DNA of 64,000 bases from the NCBI GenBank assembly GCA_030549335.1, contig CM060187.1:6944001-7008000 (forward strand), read 5' to 3'. The notes under the pieces are model-generated. The model made no database searches. It was not told where the DNA came from and was given only the letters and a program-made list of their open reading frames with translations. Origin of the DNA: Pontederia crassipes (Eukaryota; Streptophyta; Magnoliopsida; Commelinales; Pontederiaceae). This document shows positions 46,621 through 58,420 of this stretch, one piece after another; the first letter of the stretch is position 1; every line of letters starts with the position of its first letter. The translations under genes were made by a program, and so were the position numbers.

Positions 46621-48522
46621 TGATGCGTAAAATGATGTAGCAAAATAAAATCGCTAGCATGTGCACTAATCGCTCAAGTAATATAGAAATAGGAGTAAGA
46701 GTGTCGAACCCACGAGGAATATTATTAATAAAATATCTGATTTTATAAATTAACAAGAGAGGAAAAACATGGATTTTGAAAATGGTTTTATGAAATAAAA
46801 TAAAGAAAATAAGATAAAATAGTAGTGTTGAAGTTAGGTCTTAGGATGAAAATAGATCAGGATAAATATTTGAACCATAAAAGATAAATTTAATCTTTAA
46901 TGATGGATTAGAGTCGCCCTAAATTATTAACTTGACATGCTTAAATTGCGGTGGTCTCCACAAACTGGCATCCCCTCAATCTAAGTATGCAAATTAAACT
47001 ACCTTAATTTAATAAGAAGTGAAGTCTCCATAAATTGGCATCCCATCAAATCATATTAAAATTAAGACGCATTAAATTGGATTCCCTAGACTATGAATCA
47101 CTCCACAAACTGGTATAGATAAATAGACCACACAAATCTGATTCTCCACACACTAATTATCAAATTTATGTCAATTATTAATTTCAAATAAAATCAATTA
47201 ATTTAATTAATGAATTTTGAAATTAAATAGTCCACAAACTGGTAATTACTCAACTCAGAAATTCAATTAATTAAATCAAAAGCACTAAGCACAATTAACT
47301 AATTGATCAGAAAAGATTAAAACAAATAATATATGGTCCAAATAGTTTTCCTTCAATAGTAATCTCCTAAAATGAAATAAATAGAAATATGGAATTCATC
47401 CTAGAAATTCTGGAGAAATAATAACAAAATGAAAATAATAATTGGAAGAATTACACCAAGAATAAAAGTCGAAGCTTCGAATCACAGGCAGACAGTCGGG
47501 CAGCCTCTCAGACTTGATCAGAGTCGCGATCAACTTCCAGCCGTCGCACCTCTCTCTTTTCGGTCGAAGCCTGTAGACTCACGACTCAACTGTGGAAGAA
47601 ACCTAAACTTCAGAGCACGAATTGGGATGAAGGCTTCTTCATGTATTTATACGTGCAGACGGGGGTCTTCATGTTGATTACGGTCGTAACATCGTACGGC
47701 CGAATTTAAATTCACGGGATAAATCTCGGCAAAAGATGATAATTTTTCTAACTATTACGCCCAAAAGATAAATCCTTTTATCTTTACCCCCTTTGAATCT
47801 CGGCCAAAATGAAATTCTTTTATCTTTACGCCCAAAGAGATAAACCCTTTTACTTCCTTCGAATCTCGGCCATAACAAAGAATTCTTATCATTACCCCCT
47901 CCATATCTCGGCCAAAATGATATCATTACTCCTTTTCATTACGCCCAAAACGATGAGTTCTTCAATTTTTGGCCAAAACGATAGGCTCCTTATCTTTACC
48001 CCCTCCAAATCTCGGCCAAAACAAAGAGGAGTCCTTATCATTACCCCCTCCAAATCTCGGCCGTAAGGAAGATTCTTATACTTTGGCCAAAACGATGGGT
48101 TCTTGTCATCAATTACGCCCAAAAAGATAAAATACTTTTATCTTTACTCCCTTCAAATCTTGGCCAAAACGATGACTTCTTCTTGTAATCTCGGCCAAAA
48201 CGAAGAAGGGTCTTTGATCGTTACGCCAAAAACTCAAATTGCATTCGTTTTTACCCCCAATGAAGTAAGATGTAATTTATCCAATCATGAGATCATCTCG
48301 GCCGAAATTTAATTCTTTACGACCGATTCATATTGCCTGCAAAAATAATTATAAGAATTAAGTAAATCCCTCTTCGGTTAAAATATTCAAAACATTAATA
48401 ATCAAAACCGATAAATCCGGAATTACGACTAAAAGTGACTAAAAATGATGCATGTCATGATCAAATTACAGAAAAAATAATTAAAATAATAATCTAAAAT
48501 ATGTTGTATTTTGCATGCATCA
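46621..48522 (-). mobile_element. LTR D: 3' LTR of the gag-only element
   Basis: The inner edge reads TGATGCATGC on the minus strand at 48522, directly after the purine tract. A TATAAATA box lies at 47644-47651. The U3 region upstream of it (47700-48340) is filled with GATAAA/TTATC and CTCGGCCAAAA words spaced about 30-60 bp apart. Confidence 0.88.
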
Positions 48523-48557
48523 AACTCCCCCAAGCTTAAAGTCTTGCTTGTCCTCAA
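48523..48557 (-). other. Polypurine tract of the gag-only element
   Basis: The minus strand reads GAGGACAAGCAAGAC, then AAGCTTGGGGGAGTT directly before the 3' LTR start. This is the Athila consensus form. A near-copy, AAGCTTGGGGGAGTTTGCAT, lies about 1.1 kb further inside at 49632-49651. Confidence 0.85.
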
Positions 48558-50518
48558 GCAAAAATTCAAAGCAAAGCTTAAGAGGGTTCCTTCATAGCTT
48601 CCATACTAACAACTGACTAATTTTCTCCCACAGTTCTTCTACACACCTACTACTCAACATCTTATCATTTTCCATGCACTTAGCCTCATAGAGGTTCTGA
48701 ATGCTACACAAATTTAAACAATCTCAAATTCAAGCTTGTAGAAAAATAAATTGTCTGTCAAATAATAACATTAATATTGAACAAATAAGTAATAATTGAG
48801 CTTAATTTTTTTTCTTTTTATTTTTCTTTTCACTTTTCAATCATTTTAAAAGTTCTAATCTTCAAGCAGGATTGCACAAGGAAGTCCATGTAGCGGGCTT
48901 TGGACTGATGACTCCCAGACCAGATGGCCTTACGGCACCAGGTGATAAAGCACCCCTCGAGTTTACTTGCCCGAACAACCAAGGTTCTGAATGAAGGGTT
49001 CGAACTTAGCCATAATTCAGTACTCATGTGCTTCTTCATATTTCACAAGATGGTCCTTGTAATAGGTTTTCGATCGGCGAATCCTAGAGCAGTTGCCCTT
49101 AGGTCGCCAGGTATGAACCCCTACGGATCTAATTACCCGAACACACCTTGGTTCCGGATAACACTGTTGTACTTACACATAACTTTATTCATTTTTTTTT
49201 GGGGTTTAACTAACCCTTCTTTTTATTCTCTTTTTTTTATAAGCTCAAAAAGTACTTGATATGGTCAATAGGAAGGCTACTACTATCAAGGCTTAAAAGA
49301 AACAAATGAAAAGGCATGAAAATGATTTTGTCGTCTAGACATTCATAATTCTATTTAGCATAGGCACACAGTCCATAAGTTTGATACTAAAATAGTGAGT
49401 GATAAGAACAAAAAGCATTCAAATTTAATCAGTTAATGATATGTCTTTGAACTTTTACTTAAAGATAATTAAAACAATAATACGAAAGTTAGTAAGATGG
49501 TAGCAAAATAAATGCATGCAATGGTATTTTTTTGGAAAAATTTTAAAATTTTCAAAATTTTTTGGATTTTTAGAAATAAATACAAACATAAGCAAATAAA
49601 AAGAAAAATAAAGAAAAATGCAATGCATGAAATGCAAACTCCCCCAAGCTTGAACTTGACACTGTCCTTAGTGTTAGGCCAACAAGGGAGGAGATACAAA
49701 TATAATAAATAGAGAAAATAAAGAAATGAAAATCAAATAAAAGGAAAGAGATACAACTGGATTTATCGTCGATGGGGTGGTGAAGTACTCGGCCTCAATA
49801 GTTGTAAGGTCTCGGCCGCAATATATATGTCAGAGTGTCGACCGTAATTCGATAAAGATCTCGAAATCGGTGGTCAGTTGAAGTCTCGGCCTTAAGGATG
49901 AGAGCTGTGAGGAACTCCAACCAGTAAAGAACAGGGGCGTGGCACTTTGGGCGTAGGGTAGCGGCGGAGACGACGGCTGTAAGGAGGAAAGGACGGAGAC
50001 ACTTCGGCCGTAAGGTGGTGTGGATGACTATCTCGGCCGAGATTTGCTTAAGGCTGGTTTCTCGGCCGCAACGGGAGAGAGAGAGGGCCGCAATCGTGTG
50101 TTGGAGATCAGTTGCTCTGGTCAAATCCATTGGAGTGCGGGCGCAAACTTGGTTTCCGACGTTCTCCCCTCACACATAAATTAATTAGATGACTCCATAA
50201 AAGATAAAATAAAATGTCTAATAAAACTATCACCGAAACAAATTCTATTAATCAGCAACTAATTAAACTAATATAAAGAAAAGAAAATTGAAAAAGGATA
50301 GAAATAGTTCTGATTTATAGTCGTCAGCTTGACTTGGTCCTAATGAAGATCAAGGCCTATTTTGCTCTTCTTCTCTTGGATTTTTCTCTGTGTTGCTTGG
50401 GAGAGAGCCCGGTGTACGTCCAGTCAGTTGTGTCGCCATCTGGCCCTATTGCCTTTCCAAATTTTGAATTGATGCATCCTGACTCGTGGCTCGAGATTCC
50501 ATATTCTTTTTGCAATGA
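48558..50518 (-). other. Non-coding 3' internal region of the gag-only element
   Basis: No pol domain and no frame above about 111 codons. It contains two related ~165-bp blocks (about 48903-49066 and 49067-49190; CCTTACGGCACCAGGT / CCTTAGGTCGCCAGGT, GCCCGAACAACC / ACCCGAACACACC, GGTTCTG / GGTTCCG), the second purine-tract copy near 49640, and CTCGGCCGCAA/CGGCCGTAA words at 49795-50110. Confidence 0.7.
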
Positions 50519-51673
50519 TTAGATGGTGTCTATGATCTGTGCCATCATCTCCTGCATGTGATTTGATGATTGATATTGGGGAGCATCAGGTTGTCCTTTC
50601 AGAATATAATCTTTTGATAGACCAGAAGGTTGGCCTTGATTCTGATTATAGGCAAACTTCGGATTGTGTCTCCAACCATAATCATTGCTCCTGAAAAATG
50701 GGTTGAAAATAAAGTTAGCATTTTCAATTTGATTTGAATCTGAAGTGTTACCTGTAGGGCAATAATTGCTTGAATTTCCCATTAGTGACATCATCTGCTC
50801 GAATTTTTTATTAAGTGACTTTAGCTGAGCCACTATTTCCGAAGATTGTATTCCTTGTGCGGCATGTACATCCTGAGTTCGGCGAAATGATCTCCTTTCT
50901 TGGCTTGACTTGAGGGCTACAACTTCAATTATATCCTGTATCTCACTAGGGCGTTTAGATCCCAGCACTGTCCCTCCTGCTGATTGGTCGAGCTTATCTT
51001 GATTCGCAGCTCGCAATCCATGATAGAAATCTTCCATCACTTGCCACTTTGGAACTCTATTATCAAGAACTCTGGCTAACAGTTCCTTATATCGTTCACA
51101 GGCCTCATATAATGTCTCATCATCGTCTTGAACAAATGCCCTTAGCTCTCTTCTATATTTGCCTGCTTTTTGTGGTGGGCAATATTTTCCAACAAACTTT
51201 TCTACCAGCTCTAACCATGAGTGAATCGATCCTGCAGGAAAAGTTTTAAACCATGTGGAAGCTTTGTCACGTAAAGATTGAGGAAATAATAATAGACGAA
51301 TAACTTCAGAAGAAATATTATTATTTCTAAAATTGCTCAGAGTGGCAAGAAATTTGTCAAGGTGATCGTGAGGGTCTTCATGAAATCCTCCTCCAAATTG
51401 GGATGCTTGTATCATCCTCACGATTGCCAGATTGATCTCAAAATTATTTGCAATGATTTCAGGCAGCATAATGCATGATTCTCGGTCATTATATCTAGCC
51501 GAGACATATTCTCTCATAGAGAGTTCTTCTTCATCTTCTCGCTGATTATTCTGTGGCGGAACTAGTTCATTTTGTTGCTCAAGTCTTTGATTGTCGCGTG
51601 CTTGTTCAACCATTTTTCTGATATTTCTTCTTAATCGGCGAGCAATTCTTTCAATTTCAGGATCAAATTCCAA
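50519..51673 (-). CDS. Athila-type Gag protein
   Basis: A continuous 384-codon frame ending in TAA at 50519-50521; the only intact transposon protein frame in the window. Gag would form the particle that packages element RNA. The Retrotrans_gag region (about residues 75-215) is clear: ASQFGGGFHEDPHDHLDKFL, RLLLFPQSLRDKASTWFKTF, AGSIHSWLELVEKFVGKYCP, ETLYEACERYKELL and VPKWQVMEDFYHGL. The tail has the GWRHNPKFAYNQNQGQPSG motif seen after the zinc knuckle in Athila Gag, but the knuckle itself is not recognisable. The first codon is TTG, not ATG; the frame is open upstream to a stop at about 51728 without an ATG, and the first in-frame ATG is at 51613 (Met21). Spliced or non-AUG initiation, or loss of the start, are all possible. 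Confidence 0.85.
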   Translation of the reverse strand: MEFDPEIERIARRLRRNIRKMVEQARDNQRLEQQNELVPPQNNQREDEEELSMREYVSARYNDRESCIMLPEIIANNFEINLAIVRMIQASQFGGGFHEDPHDHLDKFLATLSNFRNNNISSEVIRLLLFPQSLRDKASTWFKTFPAGSIHSWLELVEKFVGKYCPPQKAGKYRRELRAFVQDDDETLYEACERYKELLARVLDNRVPKWQVMEDFYHGLRAANQDKLDQSAGGTVLGSKRPSEIQDIIEVVALKSSQERRSFRRTQDVHAAQGIQSSEIVAQLKSLNKKFEQMMSLMGNSSNYCPTGNTSDSNQIENANFIFNPFFRSNDYGWRHNPKFAYNQNQGQPSGLSKDYILKGQPDAPQYQSSNHMQEMMAQIIDTI

Positions 51674-52183
51674 AGTTGAATTTGCACTCCTTGTGTGCTT
51701 ATCAGAAGATTCCAGGATTGGTTGTGATTAAATATTCAGTAGTACCTGCAACAACCAATTTTCAGTAAGATAAAAGAATAAAATAAAAATATATACAAGA
51801 AGAAAGAAATGCAGATAATAGGTCACGAAGAAATAAGATTTAAATTGATAAACATAAAAAGTCTTTCGACTATTATCAAAAATTCATTAGGTTGTCAAAA
51901 TTAATGTCCGAGAGAAATTAACCTAATTACTGCCACCAAAATTCACAGAAAAATTATCAAATACGGCGAAAAATCAAAACTCGAAAACCAATTCAAATGC
52001 CAAACATTAATATCGACCGAAAGTAAATCACTTAGATGGTCGTAAAAATCAAGCACTCGTTCGGCCGTAAAACTTGGAAGAATTAACGATGATGTAACAA
52101 ACGGCACAAAATGAATCAGAACTAATTTGCAGCCGTAAAGTTAATAATCAGACATTAGCAAAAATTATTTTCAGAGAGGAAAT

Positions 52184-55143
52184 TGATAGTGATATTTGGG
52201 TTTTCTAGTGATAACTACATGAAATAAAAGAAAAGGTCAAATTTTTTAATTTTGGGTCTCCCAACTCACTAGCTACAAGTGCACAGGTAAGTTGTAGTAG
52301 ACTCAGGTTGTCATATCCACAAGAATTTGAAGTCTAAGACACCCTAAAACAATCTAGATTAGTTCTACTTTAATGGCTAAAAATAGATTTTCAAAGGAAA
52401 GTGAAAACAGATTTTTAATGGAAAGTGAAATGATAACTGAATTTTGGGTTTTGGAAACTTATCAAAACTGAGATATAAATGCTAGATTAAAGTCTAGAAA
52501 AGTTTAACTATCAATGTGGAAGGTTCTTCAAGGATTTGGGGTTCATCTAAATTAATTAAGGATGGAATGGATCAAGTTATCATTAAATGTCCAACTTTGA
52601 TTCAATCATGAAAATGGCTGTTCCCACAGCTCAATTGGCATCTAACTAAGCAACATATTGCCATATAGTTGTTAGCTAGATTGAATCAATAGAGGGTCCT
52701 CACTAAAAATCAAGTTATCATTCAGCTCAATGGAGAGTTCATTGTTGATTTTTTACAATTCAAATGAATTCTGCAATGATAACTTGTAATTACAATCTTA
52801 AAAAGATAAAATCACTTCAATTAATCAAACCAGGATGAAATATACCCAATAATAGTACTTGTGCTCCATGATTCATCTCTGAATTCAAGGGGGATTTAAA
52901 ATCAACCTCTCGGTTGGAAGGAAAGTGAAATCCACACAATTACCAATTAATTGGGATTAAGAAACATCCTATTTAAAATGTGGAATTCAGTGATTATCCA
53001 ATGCTCCTTGGTTCATCTCTGAATCACAAGAATGACCTAAAGACTACCTCTCAATAGTGGATTAAATTGAGACTTGACATTAGAAATCAGAATTCAAGAT
53101 GGAAATCAGAAGCTAGAAATCAACAAATAGAATTCTGCAATTCAGGAAATCAGAATCATATATCAATGGAACTAGGTTTATCAATTGCTTCTTGATCCAT
53201 CTCTGGGATCCCTAAGGTTCATCTCCCAATGATTGAATAAAATCAGGGGATTCAATTGATAAAACAATTTCCAGCAGGAAATCAGAAAATAGAATTCAGA
53301 TATTAAGTTCAGGAATCAAAGGAGCAATCTGATTTGAGCCAAAATTATACCTAACTTCTTGGTTCATCTCTGAACAAGAAGGTGGCATTAGCAATCTCTT
53401 AGTGGCTCAATTAATCAGATTGAGAATGACAAACAGGTCCAGACAGCCACAAAAATCAAATTCAGGAATTCAGAAAATTAGGAAATCAGAAAATTGGAAA
53501 TCAAATTTAAAATCAGATTAGAAACAATAACAGTTTTGAATCATGAAGAATGTCAAACATCTTGAATCATTTATGAACAAGATTGGGGACAATATCAACT
53601 TCTCAGCTGCTCTATTAACCAGGTCCATAATGACAAACATATTCAATTTGTTCAGGAAATCAGATTCAGAAATTCAAAAATACAGGAATCAGAATTTTAG
53701 AAATCAGAACTTTCAATTAAATTGGAATTCAGAACTTGACATTGATTTCTAATCCATTTCTGAACTAGGGATAGATCAAATGATAACTTCTCAGTTATAA
53801 AGTACAATGAGATCTAACAATGGCAAAAACTGATTCTAAATAATTCTGAAATATGAAAATCAGCAATGATTCAGTGCAGGAATTAATTCAATCCATTTCC
53901 ATCCAAAACTAATCTAAACTACTACCTTATCCTAGAAGAAATGGAGTTTAGCTCCTCATATTTGCAGAACTTGAGAAACAGATACAAATCATAATTTCTT
54001 CAAGTCTCTCGGCAGCAGCTTCCACTCCTCAGCAGTAGCTCCAACAGCTCCTTGAAACACTTGCTCAAACCCTCAATGTCCAGCCCCCACTCTCTCCTCC
54101 AGAAATTCCACTTTTATATCACTCCTCTTCACCCTTGGATCAGCATCAAATTATTCTTTATCCTTTGATTTGAGCCACCTGTCCAGACCTGGAAGAATCT
54201 GCCTCTGCAGCACCTTTTTGTGCAGGAAAAAGTAGATGGTCCCCCCTACTTTTTCCACTTTTTTGGCCACCTTTCTCCCTGCTACAAATCCCCAAACAGC
54301 AAGCATCAAAGCCCTTGAATGGTGCTTTGACAAATAAAGATTAAGATGATGATAGTTGCTAGCTCAGATATCAAATGGTATTAGGTGTTGTGCAGGAATG
54401 AAAACTTGTATCAAAATTAATGAATTAAGGGGCCCGGAATGATAACTTGTCACAAATCATGGAAATTATCCAAATGCAAGTGATTCAAAGCATTAGAAGC
54501 ATCAAATGGACTAGAGTAACAAGTGAGTGCATTCAGAAATCAAATATGAATGAGATTTCTAAGAAGTGATAACTTGGGTGCCCAAAAACGATAACTTATA
54601 TGACTTAAAAATGATAACTTGTGATAACTTGAGTTTTGGTTATCCAAATGTGATGAACAGCAATGAGTTAGAACAATAATAAGATGATTGCTTAAGGTCC
54701 CTGTGCAGAATTAATGGTTTTGCATGTCGAAATGACAGAATTGCCCTTTAACGATAACTTGGCACTTGAAAAATGATAACTTGTTCAAATGGACTTAAAA
54801 CTTTGCACAAGTTGAGATGTGACTATCCAAATATGATTTATACATGATAATGATGGATTTAGAGCAAGAAAACCATTGAAAATCAGTTCATTCAAAATAA
54901 TGATAACTTGACATATAGGAATGATAACTTGTCCTCAAAATGATAACTTGGCATAGAATTTAAATATTAATGGATTTCGGCATTTCAGAACCTCTATGTA
55001 CATGGAAATAAGTATGAAATGAGGAATATTAACTAGTTATCACAATGTATACATTCCAAGTATAATTGGCCCAAAAATAGGCAAAAATGGGACTCGATAT
55101 GTATGAATTGCATCTAAAATGGGTTAGAAACATATAGTGATCA
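52184..55143 (-). mobile_element. Solo LTR of family F (2,960 bp) inside the gag-only element
   Basis: Starts TGATAGTGATATTTGGG and ends ATATAGTGATCA, with a perfect 5-bp duplication GAAAT at 52179-52183 and 55144-55148. It matches the LTR piece at 1-1119 and the fragment at 41600-42620. The conserved GCTACAAGTGCACAGG block lies near its left end; the TATA box (TATAAAAG, minus) is at 54111-54118; and an array of AATGATAACTTG words fills 54430-54960. It encodes nothing. Its removal restores a continuous motif-rich leader. Confidence 0.9.
54430..54960 (-). promoter_or_regulatory. GATAAC array upstream of the family F TATA box
   Basis: At least nine copies of (AA)TGATAACTTG or close variants in about 530 bp (for example near 54439, 54567, 54590, 54611, 54750, 54771, 54899, 54920 and 54938), located 300-850 bp upstream of the TATA box in the minus-strand sense. 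The same array is at 41930-42430 in the fragment copy. An enhancer role is inferred from position only. Confidence 0.6.
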
Positions 55144-56521
55144 GAAATAAGATTGATCAGCCGCAATACAGAAATAGATTTACGGCCGAAATTAGATTAG
55201 TAATCTGAGGCTCGTTCGGCCGCAAAAACCATGGAACAGTGTCAAAAGGGATTAATCAACGTGAAGGCGTAAAACTTGTTGGCTTATGGCCGAAACAACG
55301 TCGTAAGATGGCGTAAAAATTAACAGTGCGATGAATCATCTCGGCAATCAACTCCTCGCATATAAGACTCTAGGCGTAAAGAACCGAAGTTGACAACCTT
55401 TGATCGTAAAACAGAATAGGGTTTCGGCCGAAACAAAAATCGAACGAAACGTTGACAAAATGACTCATTACGGTCGAGGAAGAGTATAATTCATATCGGC
55501 CGTAAAACAATGAAAGTTCAGTCGAACGTGATCCGAATAAGGGGTAAGACATCAACACATATAAACCGGCCGAAATGAGTCATTTCATTATGGTGGCATA
55601 AAATGAATGTTCAGAAAATATCGACCGTAAACAAAGACCAATTATCGAGCCGCAGAAGCATGCATTAATCGAATTCTTAATACTGATCGAATTCAATATC
55701 ACGAATAAAGTCAAGTTTCGGCCGTAAAAATTGCCAACTGCAAATATACAGATATGTTCAGAAAATACAGACATGTCGATTGTAAAACAAAAGAAAATTA
55801 TTGGCCGTAAATTGATGAAAATTAAGTCGAACGTTATCCTTTACGGCTGAGAAAGAAAAATCCACAAATAAACTGGCCGAAAAGGTCGTAAGATGGCGTA
55901 AAAACAAATGTTCAAAAAATATCGGCCGCAAAATCAAGCATTACTCAAATTCTTAATCAATCTAATGCGCAAAGAAAAATCAATTCGATGTCATTGATAA
56001 GTGAAATTTCGACCGTAAAGGATTAAAGTTTGTTTTGCGGGTGTAAGAAAAAAAAACTTCGAAATCATTAAAGTTGAAAAAGGTCCAATCAATATTAAAA
56101 GGAATTTTACGACCGCAAAAAAAAAAAAAGGAAAGATTCATTCTCGGCCGTAAAAAAAACCATGAGATAAATTCTCGGCCGTAACAAACAATATAAAATG
56201 TAAAGCCACTGAAATCAATGTTGCGGCCGCAAAATTGAAAGTTTAGAGGTCAGAAACGAGGCCGTAAAGCTGACAAACTAGATCTCGGTCGTAAAACCAT
56301 AAGTTCACGTAATCTGAAAAATCCAGTCGGCGTCAGAATTTAAGCCGAAAGTCAACAAATTTAAAGTTGTCGTGACCTTTATCTGCAAAAGAAAAATGTT
56401 AGTTTATACACAAAAAATAAAAATAATTAAAAAAAATAGTACATATTTACAAAGAATTATTTACAATTTATTTACATCTCCTAATAATTCATAAAAATCA
56501 GAAATTAATTAATAAAATATT

Positions 56522-56541
56522 CTCCGGTAACAACGCTAAAA
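56522..56541 (-). other. Degenerate primer-binding site of the gag-only element
   Basis: Just inside the 5' LTR the minus strand reads TTTTAGCGTTGTTACCGGAG. It resembles the tRNA-Asp-type site of Athila/Tat elements (TGGCGCCGTTGCCGGGG), with C-to-T/G-to-A changes and a 2-base loss. The expected position, 3-4 bases from the LTR edge, supports the call. Confidence 0.65.
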
Positions 56542-56544
56542 ACT

Positions 56545-58420
56545 TGATGCGTAAAATGATGTAGCAAAATAAAATCGTTAGCAAGTGTACTAGTCGCTCA
56601 AGTAATATAGAAAATAGGAGTAAGAGTGTCGAACCCACGAGAAATATTATTAATAAAATATCTGATTTTATAAATTAACAAGAGAGGAAAAACATGGATT
56701 TTGAAAATGGTTTTATGAAATAAAATAAAGAAAATAAGATAAAATAGTGGTGTTGAAGTTAGGTCTTAGGATGAAAATAGATCAGGATAAATATTTGAAC
56801 CATAAAAGATAAATTTAATCTTTAATGATGGATTAGAGTCGCCCTAAATTATTAACTTGACATGCTTAAATTGCGGTAGTCTCCACAAACTGACATCCCC
56901 TCAATCTAAGTATGCAAATTAAACTACCTTAATTTAATAAGAAGTGAAGTCTCCATAAACTGGCATCCCATCAAATCATATTAAAATTAAGACGCATTAA
57001 ATTGGATTCCCTAGACTATGAATCACTCCACAAACTGGTATAGATAAATAGACCACACAAATATGATTCTCCACACACTAGTTATCAAATTTATGTCAAT
57101 TATTATTTTCAAATAAAATCAATTAATTTAATTAATGAATTCTGAAATTAAATAGTCCACAAACTGATAATTACTCAACTAAAAAATTCAATTAATTAAA
57201 TTAAAAGCACTAAGCACAATTAACTAATTGATCAGAAAAGATTAAAACAAATAATATAGGGTCGAAATAGTTTTCCTCCAATAATAATCTCCTAAAATGA
57301 AATAAATAGAAATATGGAGTTCATCCTAGAAATTCTGGAGAGATAATAACAAAATGAAAATAATAATTGGAAGAATTACACCAAGAATAAAAGTCGAAGC
57401 TTCGGATCACGTGCAGATAGTCGGGCAGCCTCTCGGACTTGATCAGAGTCGCGATCAACTTCCAGCCGTCGCACCTCTCTCCTTTCGATCGAAGCTTGCA
57501 GACTCACGACTCAACTGTGGAAGAAACTTCAGAGCACGAATTGGGACGAAGGCTTCTTCACGTATTTATAGGTGCAGACGAGGCTCTTCATGTTGATTAC
57601 TGCCGAATTTAAATTCACAGGATAAATCTCGGCCAAAAATGATAATTCTTCTAACCATTATGCCCAAAAGATAAATCCTTTTATCTTTACCACCTTTGAA
57701 TCTCGGCCAAAACGAAATACTTTTATCTTTACGCCCAAAGAGATAAACCCTTTTACTTCCTTCGAATCACGGCCGTAACAAAGAATTCTTATCATTACTC
57801 CCTCCATATCTCGGCCAAAACGATATCTTTACTCCTTTTCATTAAGCCCAAAATGAGTTCTTCAATTTTTGGCCAAAACGATAGGCTTCTTATCTTTACC
57901 CCCTCCAAATCTTGGCCAAAACAAAGAGGAGTCCTTATCATTACCCCCTCCAAATCTCGGCCGTAAGGAAGATTCTTTTACTTTGGCCAAAATGATGGGT
58001 TCTTGTCGTCATTACGCCCAAAAGGATAAAATCTTTTTATCTTTACTCCCATCAAATCTTGGCCAAAATGATGACTTCTTCTTGTAATCTCGGCCAAAAC
58101 GAAGAAGGTCTTTGATCGTGACGCCCAAAACTCAAATTGCATTTGTTTTTACCCCCAACGAAGTAAGATGTAATTTATCCAATCATGAGATCATCTCGGC
58201 CGAAATTTAATTCTTTACGGCCGATTCATATTGCCTGCAAAAATAATTATAAGAATTAAGTAAATCCCTCTTCGGTTAAAATATTAAAAACATTAATAAT
58301 TAAAATCGATAAATCCGGAATTACGACTAAAAGTGACTAAAAATGATGCATGCCATGATCAAATTATAGAAAAATTAATTAAAATAATAATCTAAAATAT
58401 GTTGTATTTTGCATGCATTA
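56545..58420 (-). mobile_element. LTR E: 5' LTR of the gag-only element
   Basis: 1,876 bp, colinear with LTR D. The outer edge on the minus strand is TAATGCATGC (expected TGATGCATGC), so the terminal TG has changed to TA. A TATAAATA box lies at 57563-57570, with the GATAAA/CTCGGCC array at 57610-58230 upstream of it. As the 5' LTR this would be the promoter of the gag transcript. Confidence 0.88.
57563..57570 (-). promoter_or_regulatory. TATA box of the gag-only element's 5' LTR
   Basis: TATAAATA on the minus strand, at the same place in all four copies of this LTR. It lies about 850 bp from the LTR's outer edge, just downstream of the GATA/CTCGGCC array, and would drive gag transcription leftward. 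Confidence 0.65.

Larger units (their letters stand above)
51674..56544 (-). other. Leader of the gag-only element, saturated with CGGCCGTAA words
   Basis: Excluding the solo LTR inside it, this is about 1.9 kb of non-coding leader (51674-52183 and 55149-56544). A short motif, best read CGGCCGTAAA(A) or its variants (CGGCCGCAAA, CGACCGTAAA, TGGCCGAAA), occurs about every 40-70 bp, roughly 25 times, almost always in the same orientation on the + strand. No other protein frame exists. Confidence 0.75.
46621..58420 (-). mobile_element. Gag-only Athila-like LTR retrotransposon (TR-GAG type)
   Basis: The LTRs are 46621-48522 (3') and 56545-58420 (5'), about 1.9 kb, both starting TGATGCGTAAAATGATG; over the first ~310 bp they differ at about seven places. 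The target duplication is GGAGA (46616-46620) and GGAAA (58421-58425), one mismatch. On the minus strand: degenerate primer site at 56541-56522, long motif-rich leader, gag (51673-50519), about 2 kb of non-coding 3' region, then purine tract at 48523. Pol is absent. Without the solo LTR nested at 52184-55143 it is about 8.8 kb. Plant TR-GAG elements are known to encode only Gag and to depend on autonomous relatives. Confidence 0.9.
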
